Positions 1 to 8,540 of a stretch of DNA of 33,016 bases are shown here, piece after piece; position 1 is the first letter of the stretch; each line of letters begins with the position of its first letter. The notes beneath the pieces are model-generated. The model was not told the origin of the DNA. It ran no database searches and was given only the letters and a program-made list of their open reading frames with translations. Source of the stretch: Cyanobacteria bacterium SW_9_44_58 (GTDB taxonomy: Bacteria > Cyanobacteriota > Cyanobacteriia > Cyanobacteriales > Rubidibacteraceae); contig PXPI01000046.1 of assembly GCA_003021905.1 (NCBI GenBank), positions 1 to 33,016 of the forward strand, given 5' to 3'. A program made the translations under genes and the position numbers.

Positions 1-96
1 AAAGATTTAGTTGATGCGATTACAGAGGCAATGCTAAAAGTAACTAATCAAGATATTCGGAATTGGTTTACTCACTGTTGTTACTGTACCTCATGA
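1..96 (+). CDS. IS630-family transposase, C-terminal end only (5' part outside window)
   Basis: The frame is open from base 1 to a TGA at 94-96 and encodes 31 residues ending in WFTHCCYCTS. That tail, preceded by an ITEAM-type helix and the DIRNWF segment, matches my memory of the C-terminus of cyanobacterial IS630 (Tc1/mariner-like) transposases. The DDE catalytic residues lie upstream of the window and cannot be checked, so I cannot say whether the enzyme is intact. The stop codon lies inside the presumed terminal inverted repeat. The frame overlaps the minus-strand gltS-like gene by 29 bp. The family call rests on this short tail and on the related end sequence at 18918-18947. Confidence 0.7.
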   Translation, partial: KDLVDAITEAMLKVTNQDIRNWFTHCCYCTS

Positions 97-114
97 ATTT
101 GAGAATTGCTATAA
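1..114 (+). mobile_element. Right end of an IS630-type insertion sequence
   Basis: Bases 85-114 look like the terminal repeat that follows the transposase tail. They begin TGTACCTCATGA and end GAATTGCTATAA. A second copy of this end sits at 18918-18947 with 24 of 30 identical positions by manual alignment. IS630/Tc1-type elements target TA dinucleotides, and the end lies in a TATAA context, but the exact boundary and the target duplication cannot be fixed without the left end. Confidence 0.65.
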
Positions 115-1480
115 TCCAAAATAAAAGGAGACTTGCGGTTAAAATTAAAACCGGTATGGGGCCTAATTGAAAAATAAAGATCGGAGCGGCTGCAGTAAAG
201 AAACCGCCGCCAACAATGGGCTCAAATAAAAGCTGTTTATAGGCAAAACTTTCTAAGGCACCGGTGCGATTATCCGGATCAACCATCTGCAATAATAAAA
301 GACCGGTTGCCGTGACCCCCATCGATTGTCCCATATCCCCAATTCCTCGCTCAAACCAGTAAGTGGACAATAGACGAGGCGCAAAGAATAAAAAGGCAAA
401 AATATTCCAACTAATTCCTGCTACCGATAAAATTAAGAAGGGAATCAAATTAGCGCTAAGAACGGTTAGCGAAATGGACGCGATCGCGCTAAAGATAACC
501 ACATCTAGGGCAACGCCTGCAATATTTTTTTGCAGAGGCCGCAAAATTAAGCCATCTAATCCCAAACGTTTCATGGTGAGTTGAACAATTAAGCCGCCAA
601 TCAACGCCATGGGAAATAGGGGAACATAATTCATAATTTCAATTTCTAATTTCGCCCAAGTTAGGGTTTCCAGTTCTTGCAGCGCTTCTAGAATCAGCCA
701 GCCCACAGTAACCGCGATCGAGACAAATCCTAAATTAATTGATAACGGATCAATCAAAAGATTCTTACTTAAACTTTTATAGTCTCGTTGAAAATGTTCT
801 GATTCCCACTCCGATAATTCTTGAAACTCAGGGGAGGATAATCTGTGCTTGGTTTCCGATTTTAAATACCCTTTTCGACGTCCCCAATTGATTAAAACGG
901 TCCCTGTTATCACTCCTGACAGTAAGCCCACTGTGGCTAAGCCTAATGCTAATTCTCCGCCTTGTTGAAATCCAAAATCTTCTAGCACTTGTGCCATCCC
1001 GGCTGCTGTACCATGTCCCCCTTCAAATCCCATTTCAATTAAGGCGCCGGCAATGGGATTGATATCAAAAATCGGCGTTAAAATCAGCAGCGTTATAGAT
1101 AATCCCACCACGTATTGTCCCCAAGCTAAAATTTGAGCAAAGGCAACTTGGGGCGCAATTTTACGCCATACTTCTTTTGGGCTAGGAATGGTTTCTCCTA
1201 AAAAGAGGGTAGCAAAAACCAGATTAATAAAAACACTTGGGGCTTGAGACCACACTGTCGCAATATTGTCGGGAAATAATCCTTGATTTCCCAACCAAGT
1301 ATCGGCAGGAAAAATGTTGCCTAATCCTTCTTGTCCTAATAATAAAGCAACTCCCCCGGCGAGAATCGACTCGGGTAAATAAAGTTGATCAAAAATTTCA
1401 ACTTTGTGTTTCAAAATTCGTCCAATTAGGAGTAGTAAACCTAAAACAATAAAAGCAGCAAAAACATCGACTAATTCCAA
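68..1480 (-). CDS. gltS: GltS-like sodium/glutamate symporter family protein
   Basis: A polytopic inner-membrane protein of about 470 residues resembling the GltS (ESS) family, which imports glutamate with sodium. It has roughly ten hydrophobic segments and a glycine-rich stretch, GALIEMGFEGGHGTAAGM, typical of the family's re-entrant region. A hydrophilic cytoplasmic loop rich in charged residues lies between the two halves. No ATG is available at the 5' end. A TTG at 1480 is preceded by GAGGA with an 8-nt spacer and is the preferred start; an in-frame TTG at 1495 lacks such a site. The extreme C-terminus (about the last dozen residues) is encoded by bases that belong to the neighbouring IS630 end, so the original tail has probably been replaced. 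Substrate specificity is inferred from family only. Confidence 0.82.
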   Translation of the reverse strand: MELVDVFAAFIVLGLLLLIGRILKHKVEIFDQLYLPESILAGGVALLLGQEGLGNIFPADTWLGNQGLFPDNIATVWSQAPSVFINLVFATLFLGETIPSPKEVWRKIAPQVAFAQILAWGQYVVGLSITLLILTPIFDINPIAGALIEMGFEGGHGTAAGMAQVLEDFGFQQGGELALGLATVGLLSGVITGTVLINWGRRKGYLKSETKHRLSSPEFQELSEWESEHFQRDYKSLSKNLLIDPLSINLGFVSIAVTVGWLILEALQELETLTWAKLEIEIMNYVPLFPMALIGGLIVQLTMKRLGLDGLILRPLQKNIAGVALDVVIFSAIASISLTVLSANLIPFLILSVAGISWNIFAFLFFAPRLLSTYWFERGIGDMGQSMGVTATGLLLLQMVDPDNRTGALESFAYKQLLFEPIVGGGFFTAAAPIFIFQLGPIPVLILTASLLLFWIIAILKFMRYSNNSE

Positions 1481-1793
1481 TACGTTTGTCCTCAATTAAG
1501 TACTTTCCTTACCTATTCCTAACGACAGTAAAATCGCATTTCCCCTGAATCGGTTTCACTCCTAGCTAAAATAGAGAGTATCCAAACAAGGGAAATCTAT
1601 CAAAAACAGGGGAATCGTCATTAACATCGGATTAATTAAACTAGAGACCGATTATAGTTTGAAATGTTTTGTGTCGCTAAGCGGTAACAATAGTTACATG
1701 AAGGAACCGTTTTTTGTGTTCTTAGTTGAACCTTATCTGCTCAAAGCAGGGCTAATTTCTGGCAAAAATGCCCATTTGTCCGATTTTGAAAAA
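1481..1793. other. Intergenic stretch between pyrB 3' end and gltS start
   Basis: About 310 bp, AT-rich, holding the presumed promoter and ribosome-binding site of the minus-strand gltS gene. A distant 8-bp inverted pair (TTCCCCTG at 1540 and CAGGGGAA at 1607) is present, but its 59-nt loop makes a terminator or operator unlikely. I see no convincing RNA gene or conserved ORF here. Confidence 0.5.
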
Positions 1794-2789
1794 CTAAGAA
1801 CTGGTGCCGATCAGATACAATAAGGCCATCCGCACGGCTACCCCACTGGCAACTTGTTGGGAAATGAGACTGCATTCAGGATCATCCATGAGATCCGAAC
1901 TGATTTCTACACCGCGATTTACTGGCCCCGGATGGAGAATTTTGACGTGATCTTTGGCTAAGCGGGCGCGATCGCGCGTAATGCCAAATCGCTGATGATA
2001 TTCCCGCAGACTTGGCAATAAATGGTCGCTCATCCGTTCTTTTTGCAACCGCAGGGTCATAATAAAATCAGCTTCGGCAAGGGCGGGTTCAATCTCCCAA
2101 TGACAAATCAATTGGTCTTGATAAGATTCCGGCAACAGCCCCTGAAAAGCTTTGGGAAGCAGCGTCGGCGGTGCCGCTAAATGAACCGTTGCCCCCATAG
2201 CCGTCAAACTATATAAATTGGAACGCGCAACGCGAGAATGGAGAATATCGCCTACTAACGCCACTTTTTTCCCGGCTAAAAACTGATGGGGAGACGAGGA
2301 AGACAGCCATTGATAAAGGGTAAATAAATCCAACAACGCTTGAGAGGGATGTTCATGCTGCCCATCTCCCGCATTGAGAATGCGAACATCCGTTTGTAAG
2401 CGATCCATTTCCGCTGCAATAGTATGGGGAACTCCCGCTTGCCGATGACGGATTACCATAATATTGGCACCCATGGCCATATAGGTTTTAGCCGTATCGA
2501 AAATGGTTTCTCCTTTGGCAAGAGAGGAAGAACTCCCGGAAAAATTCAACGTATCGGCTGATAACCGTTTCGCCGCCAATTCAAAACTGCTGCGGGTACG
2601 AGTTGAGGGTTCAAAAAACAAGTTAGCGACAACTTGTCCTTGCAATGCCGGCACTTTCTTCGTCCGACGGGATAATACCTCCCGAAAACTGTCTGCGGTT
2701 TCCAGGAGGGTTTCATACTCTGGGGCAGCAAACGTCTCTAAAGAGAGAATATGGGGTTTTGTCCAAGCCGTCGTTGTTTCGGTGGTCAT
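1794..2789 (-). CDS. pyrB: Aspartate carbamoyltransferase catalytic subunit
   Basis: Catalyses carbamoyl phosphate plus L-aspartate to N-carbamoyl-L-aspartate, the committed step of pyrimidine synthesis, in the cytoplasm. The 331-residue length is normal for PyrB. The carbamoyl-phosphate signature [19 protein letters not shown], the HPSQALLDL motif and the late [11 protein letters not shown] motif are all present. I chose the ATG at 2789-2787, giving MTTETTT, because it overlaps the rlmN stop in the sequence ATGA, a typical translational-coupling arrangement. A GUG/TTG-type extension to 2819 would overlap rlmN more deeply and seems unlikely. There is no regulatory subunit gene nearby, as usual in cyanobacteria. 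Confidence 0.96.
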   Translation of the reverse strand: MTTETTTAWTKPHILSLETFAAPEYETLLETADSFREVLSRRTKKVPALQGQVVANLFFEPSTRTRSSFELAAKRLSADTLNFSGSSSSLAKGETIFDTAKTYMAMGANIMVIRHRQAGVPHTIAAEMDRLQTDVRILNAGDGQHEHPSQALLDLFTLYQWLSSSSPHQFLAGKKVALVGDILHSRVARSNLYSLTAMGATVHLAAPPTLLPKAFQGLLPESYQDQLICHWEIEPALAEADFIMTLRLQKERMSDHLLPSLREYHQRFGITRDRARLAKDHVKILHPGPVNRGVEISSDLMDDPECSLISQQVASGVAVRMALLYLIGTSS

Positions 2790-3829
2790 TGATTTTGGTT
2801 GGCCCGTAGTTGTCCACAAGCCGCATCTGCTTCCAACCCACGGGAATAGCGGACACTGACAGCAATATTAGCGTCTTCCAAGACCGATTGAAAGGCTTGA
2901 ATGCGCTTTTTGCTCGGACGTTGATAATCCACCTCGCTGATGGGATTGTAGGGAATCAGATTAACATGGGTTTGGAACCCGCGTAAAAGTTGCGCTAATT
3001 CTTGAGCATGGTCTGGCGTATCATTAAAGCCTGCTAACAGAATATATTCAAAGGTAACCCGGCGGCGAGTCCATTTTACATAGTCGCGGCAATCCGCCAT
3101 AATTTGTTCTAAGGGATAGCCCCCGCCGCTGGGAATCAGTTGTTCTCTTAAGGCTTGGTTCGAGGCATGCAGGCTGATGGCAAGGGTAATTTGCAATTGT
3201 TCTTCCGCCAGTCTAGGAATCTGATTGGGAACGCCCACGGTAGATACGGTTAAGGAACGCTGTCCAATGCCCACATCTTGATTTAATGATTTAACAGCAC
3301 TGATAACTTCCTCTGAGTTAAGCAGAGGTTCTCCCATCCCCATAAAGACGACATGACTCACTCGTTGTTGGAAATCCTCGCTGACTGTAAGGACTTGATC
3401 CACAATTTCATGGGCTTTGAGATTGCGAGTAAAACCGCTTTTGCCGGTAGCACAAAAATCGCAAGCCATGGGACATCCCACCTGCGAGGAAACACAAACC
3501 GTTAAGCGTTTGGCAGTGGGAATGCCAACGGTTTCAATAATTTGTCCATCATAGAGGCGCAGTAAGTATTTACGGGTTTCGTCCGGGGCAATGCTGCGAT
3601 GCGCAATAGTGGAGCGTCCAATGGGTTGATGTTCCAGTTGTTCCCGCCACTGTTTGGGAAAGACAGTAATCTCGTTCAGCGATCGCGCCCCTTTTTGATA
3701 CAGCCAGCGATGCAGTTGTTTCCCGCGATAAGCGGGTTGTTTCTGTTCTTTGACCCAATTGGTCAATTCTTCTAGAGATTTTCCTAATAATGCAGATTGA
3801 CTCAACAGTTTCCTCCCTTTTGTCAGCAT
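2786..3829 (-). CDS. rlmN: Dual-specificity RNA methyltransferase RlmN (23S A2503 / tRNA A37)
   Basis: A radical SAM enzyme that methylates C2 of adenosine 2503 in 23S rRNA and A37 in some tRNAs. The cluster-binding CX3CX2C motif lies in [12 protein letters not shown], with cysteines near residues 119, 123 and 126 of the chosen start. Other family landmarks are [18 protein letters not shown] and GGGYPLEQ, and the C-terminal cysteine is in DAACGQL. The ATG at 3829 gives 347 residues, matching the family. A frame extension to a TTG at 3895 adds 22 residues of no recognisable homology. The gene's last codon overlaps the pyrB start by 4 bp, so the two are probably co-transcribed, rlmN first. Confidence 0.95.
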   Translation of the reverse strand: MLTKGRKLLSQSALLGKSLEELTNWVKEQKQPAYRGKQLHRWLYQKGARSLNEITVFPKQWREQLEHQPIGRSTIAHRSIAPDETRKYLLRLYDGQIIETVGIPTAKRLTVCVSSQVGCPMACDFCATGKSGFTRNLKAHEIVDQVLTVSEDFQQRVSHVVFMGMGEPLLNSEEVISAVKSLNQDVGIGQRSLTVSTVGVPNQIPRLAEEQLQITLAISLHASNQALREQLIPSGGGYPLEQIMADCRDYVKWTRRRVTFEYILLAGFNDTPDHAQELAQLLRGFQTHVNLIPYNPISEVDYQRPSKKRIQAFQSVLEDANIAVSVRYSRGLEADAACGQLRANQNQ

Positions 3830-4089
3830 CAGTTCCGCATTTTCTATTGTAGAGAGTGTCTTGCTAAGTCTTGTTGGGCAATTTGACCCTTGCAATTCGT
3901 TTTTTTTCAGAAACGTGTAAATGTTTATTAAAAAATAAAAAGAAATCTATTCAAAAATAACAATCAGAGAAATTTGTTAATCAAACTAGAAAGAAAGCCC
4001 CTAAATCTACATTAGAATTAAACTAAACCCCATTACATTATTACTCATAGCAAAAATTAAGAAAAGATAAACAAAAAAGGATAACGCTT

Positions 4090-4407
4090 ATGAATGAGCT
4101 ACAAAAATACCAATTCAAATGTACATTAAGCTTTGGCGACATTTACGGCCAAATTATCGTTTGGCTAATCGTAATCTTTCTTAGTCTTGCAACAGCACTG
4201 GCATTGTGGAGTAATGAAGGACAAATTTATGCCCTCGCGACTGTAGGATTAATTTTAGTGCTTTCTCTGCCCTTCTTGCTATTTGCGTTTGTCACCACGC
4301 TGTTGAACAATATTCAATTGATTCCCTTAGAGGAAAATTCAGAAAGGAAAACGCGTTCTCAACGCGCACAAAGTCAGCAAAAAGCGGCAACTTCCTCGGC
4401 TGGCTAA
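4090..4407 (+). CDS. Small two-helix membrane protein of unknown function
   Basis: The product has 105 residues. Two strongly hydrophobic segments (about residues 20-40 and 48-72) are separated by a short polar turn. A charged, Gln/Ser-rich C-terminal tail (ERKTRSQRAQSQQ) follows and is probably cytoplasmic. An AAAGGA-like ribosome-binding site precedes the ATG. I do not recognise a named family. It stands alone between the minus-strand rlmN gene and the fbp operon, with its own upstream AT-rich region of about 190 bp. It may be a lineage-conserved cyanobacterial protein. No function is assigned. Confidence 0.7.
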   Translation: MNELQKYQFKCTLSFGDIYGQIIVWLIVIFLSLATALALWSNEGQIYALATVGLILVLSLPFLLFAFVTTLLNNIQLIPLEENSERKTRSQRAQSQQKAATSSAG

Positions 4408-4558
4408 CGTTAACAATTCCTTCAGCTTAAATTCATTCGGGATTAATCATCGCTGTTTAAGCTTGGAGTAGAAGAAAACACGAACAGTGCTGTCTTGCCA
4501 AACCTAAATTTGGTCTAAAGTTAGAAGCCTGTTAGTGAATATTTCTTTATGATTGTAA

Positions 4559-4574
4559 TTAGGAAATTTCCTAA
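4559..4574. promoter_or_regulatory. Perfect 16-bp palindrome upstream of fbp (candidate operator)
   Basis: TTAGGAAATTTCCTAA is its own exact reverse complement and is centred about 50 bp before the fbp ATG. It has no loop, so it suits a dimeric DNA-binding protein better than an RNA hairpin. No known operator is recognised. Confidence 0.45.
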
Positions 4575-4616
4575 CAATACTCCATCACTGCCTTGAACGC
4601 AACCAAGGAGAAAACT

Positions 4617-5669
4617 ATGGTTAATCCCGCGCAATCTCCCAGTTTAGATCGAGATTGCACGACGCTATCTCGTCATGTTTTACAGCAATTTCAAGGGTTT
4701 TCCGCCGAAGCGCAAGATTTAAGCGCCTTAATGAATCGGGTTGCTTTAGCGGGAAAACTCATTTCCAGACGACTCAGCCGTGCCGGAATTGTAGAAGGGG
4801 TCTTAGGCTTTACAGGAGAAACTAACGTCCAAGGCGAATCCGTCAAACGAATGGATGTTTATGCTAACGACGTTTTTATCTCAGTATTTAAGCAAAGCGG
4901 GTTAGTCTGTCGCCTCGCCTCGGAGGAAATGGACAACCCCTATTATATTCCTGAAAATTGCCCGATCGGGCGCTACACCCTGTTAATGGATCCCATCGAT
5001 GGATCCTCCAATATCGACACCAATCTCAGTGTGGGCTCAATTTTCTCCATTCGTCAACAAGAAGGAGACGATAGCGATCAAAGTGCCAGCGATTTGTTAC
5101 AAAACGGACATAAACAAGTTGCTGCTGGATATATACTATATGGTGCCAGTACCATGTTGGTTTATTCCCTGGGAAATGGAGTACACTCTTTTACCCTCGA
5201 TCCCAGTTTAGGAGAGTTCATCCTGGCCGAAGAAAACATAAAGATTCCCGAATCGGGGTCAGTGTATAGCCTCAACGAAGGCAACTTCTGGCAATGGGAA
5301 GAAGCCATTCGCAATTATGTGCGTTATGTTCATCGTCAAGAAGGATATAGCGCTCGCTATGGGGGAGCGTTAGTGGCAGATTTTCATCGTATTATCCAGC
5401 AAGGAGGAGTCTTCCTCTATCCAGGCACAGTCAATCAACCGGAGGGAAAGTTACGCTTATTGTATGAATCGGTTCCCCTTGCCTTTTTGGTGGAACAAGC
5501 AGGCGGCAAAGCGAGCACCGGAACCCAACGATTGTTAGATGTCGTACCGGATAAGCTTCATGCGCGTTCTCCTTTAGTGATTGGCAGCAGTAAAAACGTC
5601 GAGTTAGTGGAATCGTTCCATCAAGAACAGGCAACTAGTTCTCAGCAACCTGCTATGGCAGATGAGTAA
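4617..5669 (+). CDS. fbp: Class I fructose-1,6-bisphosphatase
   Basis: Hydrolyses fructose 1,6-bisphosphate to fructose 6-phosphate for gluconeogenesis and sugar-phosphate recycling. The 350-residue protein has the metal-binding signature [12 protein letters not shown], an earlier LASEEMDNP segment that supplies metal-liganding acidic residues, and the substrate-binding stretch [11 protein letters not shown]. The start is the ATG at 4617, preceded by AAGGAG with a 6-nt spacer; the frame also extends to a TTG at 4593, which lacks this site. It opens the fbp-tal-zwf-opcA operon, an order known from heterocyst-forming cyanobacteria. The C-terminus is a short polar tail. The class II (GlpX-type) enzyme that serves the Calvin cycle in many cyanobacteria is a different family and is not in this window. 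Confidence 0.95.
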   Translation: MVNPAQSPSLDRDCTTLSRHVLQQFQGFSAEAQDLSALMNRVALAGKLISRRLSRAGIVEGVLGFTGETNVQGESVKRMDVYANDVFISVFKQSGLVCRLASEEMDNPYYIPENCPIGRYTLLMDPIDGSSNIDTNLSVGSIFSIRQQEGDDSDQSASDLLQNGHKQVAAGYILYGASTMLVYSLGNGVHSFTLDPSLGEFILAEENIKIPESGSVYSLNEGNFWQWEEAIRNYVRYVHRQEGYSARYGGALVADFHRIIQQGGVFLYPGTVNQPEGKLRLLYESVPLAFLVEQAGGKASTGTQRLLDVVPDKLHARSPLVIGSSKNVELVESFHQEQATSSQQPAMADE

Positions 5670-5703
5670 CGTTAATCAACACAAAAATAAGGAGGAATCA
5701 ACA

Positions 5704-6858
5704 ATGACAGTCGCCGATCAAAACCCAATTTTACAAATTGAGAAAGAATACGGTCAAAGCGTTTGGATGGATAATCTCAGCCGTGATATTATCCGTTCCG
5801 GCGAATTGAAAGAATTGACCGAAAATCGCGGCATTCACGGAATTACATCCAATCCTACCATTTTTGAAAAAGCGATCGCGGGCAATGAAACCTACGACGC
5901 TGATATTGAAGCTGGGATCAAAGAAGGCAAATCCGTGCAAGCCATTTATGAATCCCTAGTATTTGAAGATATTCGGGAAGCCTGCGATACCCTTCGTCCC
6001 ATTTACGATGAAACCAACGGTCTCGATGGCTACGTCAGCATCGAAGTGCCGCCCACAATTGCCCAAGATACCGAAAGCACACTCCAGGAAGCCCGCCGTT
6101 ACTTTAAAGAAATTGGTCGGGAAAATGTCATGATTAAAATTCCCGGTACCAGTGAAGGGTTGCCGGCAGTGGAAGCGGCGATTCGGGAAGGGATTAATGT
6201 CAATATTACCCTTCTATTCTCTGTGCAAAGCTATATTGACACCGCTTGGGCGTATATTCGCGGTTTAGAAAAACGCCTCGAAGATGGCAACGATATCAGT
6301 AAAATTGCCTCTGTCGCTAGTTTCTTCCTCAGCCGCATTGATGTCAAAATCGACAAAATGGTTGATGAGAAGCTGCAACAAGAAACGGATGCGGCGAAAC
6401 AGGAAAAATTAAAATCAATTAAAGGCAAAGTTGCCATTGCCAACGCCAAAATTGCCTATCAAGAGTTCAAGAAAATCTTTGGCAGCGATCGCTGGCAGAA
6501 ACTCGAACAAAAAGGCGCACACCTGCAACGTCTTCTCTGGGCAAGCACCGGGGCGAAAAATCCTGATTACAGCGACGTCATGTATGTGGACGAATTAGTG
6601 GGCAATCATACCGTTAACACCATGCCCCCCGATACCATCGAGGCTTGTGCCGATCACTGCAGCCCGGCTGATCGCATTGAAATGGACATCGACCAAGCCT
6701 ATCAACTCATGGAAACCCTCAAAGATCCCGATGTCAATATTGATTTAGACCAAGTCATGTCTGAATTGCTTGAGGAAGGAATCGACAAATTCGTCAACCC
6801 CTACGAATCCCTTCTATCTTCCCTAGAGGAAAAAGTGAAACAATTGGCCTCTGTCTAA
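5704..6858 (+). CDS. tal: Transaldolase
   Basis: Transfers a dihydroxyacetone unit between sedoheptulose 7-phosphate and glyceraldehyde 3-phosphate in the non-oxidative pentose phosphate pathway. At 384 residues it fits the longer bacterial transaldolase subfamily. Visible landmarks are GIHGITSNPTIFEKAI near the N-terminus, the Schiff-base lysine in VMIKIPGTSEG (Lys145 of this start), and LLWASTGAKNP near residue 280. The ATG at 5704 has a strong AAGGAGG site 8 nt upstream; the frame also opens at 5662 inside the end of fbp, but that start has no ribosome site. It sits 34 bp after fbp and about 110 bp before zwf in the same operon. Confidence 0.95.
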   Translation: MTVADQNPILQIEKEYGQSVWMDNLSRDIIRSGELKELTENRGIHGITSNPTIFEKAIAGNETYDADIEAGIKEGKSVQAIYESLVFEDIREACDTLRPIYDETNGLDGYVSIEVPPTIAQDTESTLQEARRYFKEIGRENVMIKIPGTSEGLPAVEAAIREGINVNITLLFSVQSYIDTAWAYIRGLEKRLEDGNDISKIASVASFFLSRIDVKIDKMVDEKLQQETDAAKQEKLKSIKGKVAIANAKIAYQEFKKIFGSDRWQKLEQKGAHLQRLLWASTGAKNPDYSDVMYVDELVGNHTVNTMPPDTIEACADHCSPADRIEMDIDQAYQLMETLKDPDVNIDLDQVMSELLEEGIDKFVNPYESLLSSLEEKVKQLASV

Positions 6859-6870
6859 GTTGGCCTTGTC

Positions 6871-6897
6871 CCCTCAATCCTCAATGATGGTTGAGGG
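6871..6897 (+). promoter_or_regulatory. Alternative stem-loops in the tal-zwf spacer
   Basis: The right arm TTGAGGG (6891-6897) can pair with CCCTCAA at 6871-6877. Its first six bases can instead pair with CCTCAA at 6879-6884. The two stems are mutually exclusive. No T-run follows, so this is not a standard terminator. It could be a processing or mRNA-stability element, or a relaxed internal attenuator. This is an inference from base pairing alone. Confidence 0.4.
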
Positions 6898-6966
6898 TGG
6901 GGGGAAATTATTTTCTGGGGAAACCGATATTTTCTAACGCAATAATTTATAACTGATAACCGGAAT

Positions 6967-8496
6967 ATGGTAGTAACGAAAGAAAATCCACTTCGTATCG
7001 GCTTACAGCAGGAACGCACCCCAGAACCCTCAATCATGGTAATTTTTGGGGCCTCAGGAGACTTAACCCAACGCAAACTGGTTCCCGCCCTTTATGATCT
7101 CAAACGAGAACATCGGTTGCCGGGAGAATTAACCATTGTTGGGGTTGCCCGCCGCGATTGGAGTCATGAATATTTCCGCGAACACATGCGGGAAGGGGTA
7201 GAAAATTACACCGCCGGCATCGGCAACGAAGAACTCTGGAAAGACTTTGCGGAAGGATTGTATTACTGTTCCGGCAACATTGACCAAGAGGAAAGTTATC
7301 AGAAGTTAAAAGCCTTTCTGCAAGAGTTAGATGGAAAACGGGGCACCAGAGGGAACCGCGTTTTTTATTTAGCAGTTTCTCCCAAATTCTTCCCCGAAGC
7401 GATTCAACAGCTGGGAAAAGCCCGAATGCTGCAAGATCCCAATAAGCAACGCCTGGTGATTGAAAAGCCCTTTGGCAAAGATTTAGCCTCGGCCCGGTCT
7501 CTGAATCGAACAGTGCAAAAGGTCTGTTACGAAAACCAAGTTTATCGCATCGACCACTATTTGGGGAAAGAAACCGTACAAAACCTGTTAGTGTTCCGGT
7601 TTGCCAATGCCATCTTTGAACCCCTTTGGAACCGTCAATTTGTGGATCATGTGCAGGTAACTGTGGGGGAAACGGTGGGGGTGGAAGATCGCGCCGGCTA
7701 TTATGAAAGTTCCGGTGCCTTGCGAGACATGGTGCAGAATCACCTCATGCAGTTAGTGTCCTTGACTGCCATGGAACCCCCTAACTCTCTCGATGCCGAT
7801 AGTATTCGCACGGAAAAGACCAAAGCGTTAGAGTCCTTTTACTTAGCCGATCCCAATAATCTCGATAAATGTGCCGTCCGGGGCCAATACAGCGCCGGTT
7901 GGATGAAAGGCAAATCTGTACCGGGATATCGGGAAGAAAACGGCGTGGATCCCAATTCCACTACCCCCACCTTTGCCGCCTTAAAATTATATTGTGATAA
8001 CTGGCGTTGGAAAGGGGTTCCGTTTTATTTACGCACCGGGAAACGACTGCCCAAGAAAGTCACCGAAATTGCCATTCAGTTTCGGGAAGTTCCCTTATTG
8101 ATTTTCCAATCAGCTGCGCAGCAAACCAATCCCAATGTTTTAACCATGCGGATTCAACCCAATGAAGGGATTTCTTTGCGGTTTGAGGCTAAAATGCCAG
8201 GCCCCGAACTCAGAACGCGATCGGTGGATATGGACTTTAGCTATGGGTCATCGTTCGGCATAGCAACTGCCGATGCCTATAATCGGTTGCTGTTGGATTG
8301 TATGTTAGGGGACCAAACCCTATTCACCCGTTCCGATGAAGTAGAAGAAGCTTGGCGCGTCCTTAGCCCTGCCTTATCCGCGTGGGATGAAGCTAGCAAC
8401 CCCGAATTAGTCCCGCAATACGAAGCAGGCACCTGGCAACCGTTTGAAGCAGAAGCGCTGATTAATGCTGACGGTCGGCGTTGGCGCAGATTATAA
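6967..8496 (+). CDS. zwf: Glucose-6-phosphate 1-dehydrogenase
   Basis: Oxidises glucose 6-phosphate to 6-phosphogluconolactone with NADP, the entry step of the oxidative pentose phosphate pathway and the main dark NADPH source in cyanobacteria. The 509-residue length is normal. The N-terminal Rossmann motif is [13 protein letters not shown], the substrate-binding signature RIDHYLGKE begins at Arg194, and EKPFGKDL precedes it. The ATG at 6967 gives the expected short N-terminal extension before the nucleotide-binding strand; the ribosome site is weak. opcA begins 44 bp downstream. In cyanobacteria the enzyme's activity is set by OpcA and by thioredoxin; the sequence itself does not show which cysteines are involved. 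Confidence 0.97.
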   Translation: MVVTKENPLRIGLQQERTPEPSIMVIFGASGDLTQRKLVPALYDLKREHRLPGELTIVGVARRDWSHEYFREHMREGVENYTAGIGNEELWKDFAEGLYYCSGNIDQEESYQKLKAFLQELDGKRGTRGNRVFYLAVSPKFFPEAIQQLGKARMLQDPNKQRLVIEKPFGKDLASARSLNRTVQKVCYENQVYRIDHYLGKETVQNLLVFRFANAIFEPLWNRQFVDHVQVTVGETVGVEDRAGYYESSGALRDMVQNHLMQLVSLTAMEPPNSLDADSIRTEKTKALESFYLADPNNLDKCAVRGQYSAGWMKGKSVPGYREENGVDPNSTTPTFAALKLYCDNWRWKGVPFYLRTGKRLPKKVTEIAIQFREVPLLIFQSAAQQTNPNVLTMRIQPNEGISLRFEAKMPGPELRTRSVDMDFSYGSSFGIATADAYNRLLLDCMLGDQTLFTRSDEVEEAWRVLSPALSAWDEASNPELVPQYEAGTWQPFEAEALINADGRRWRRL

Positions 8497-8540
8497 TTAC
8501 CACCTTTTTCCAGTCGTACATTGCAAAGCGAGGAATAATA

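Noticed and set aside
1698-1823. A 41-codon plus-strand ORF beginning MKEPFFVFLVEPYLL
   Set aside because: No ribosome-binding site, no recognisable family, and it runs into the 3' end of pyrB on the other strand. It is probably a chance frame.
2503-2859. A 118-residue plus-strand frame antisense to pyrB and rlmN
   Set aside because: It lies wholly opposite two well-supported genes and encodes no recognisable domain; it is a shadow of their codon usage.
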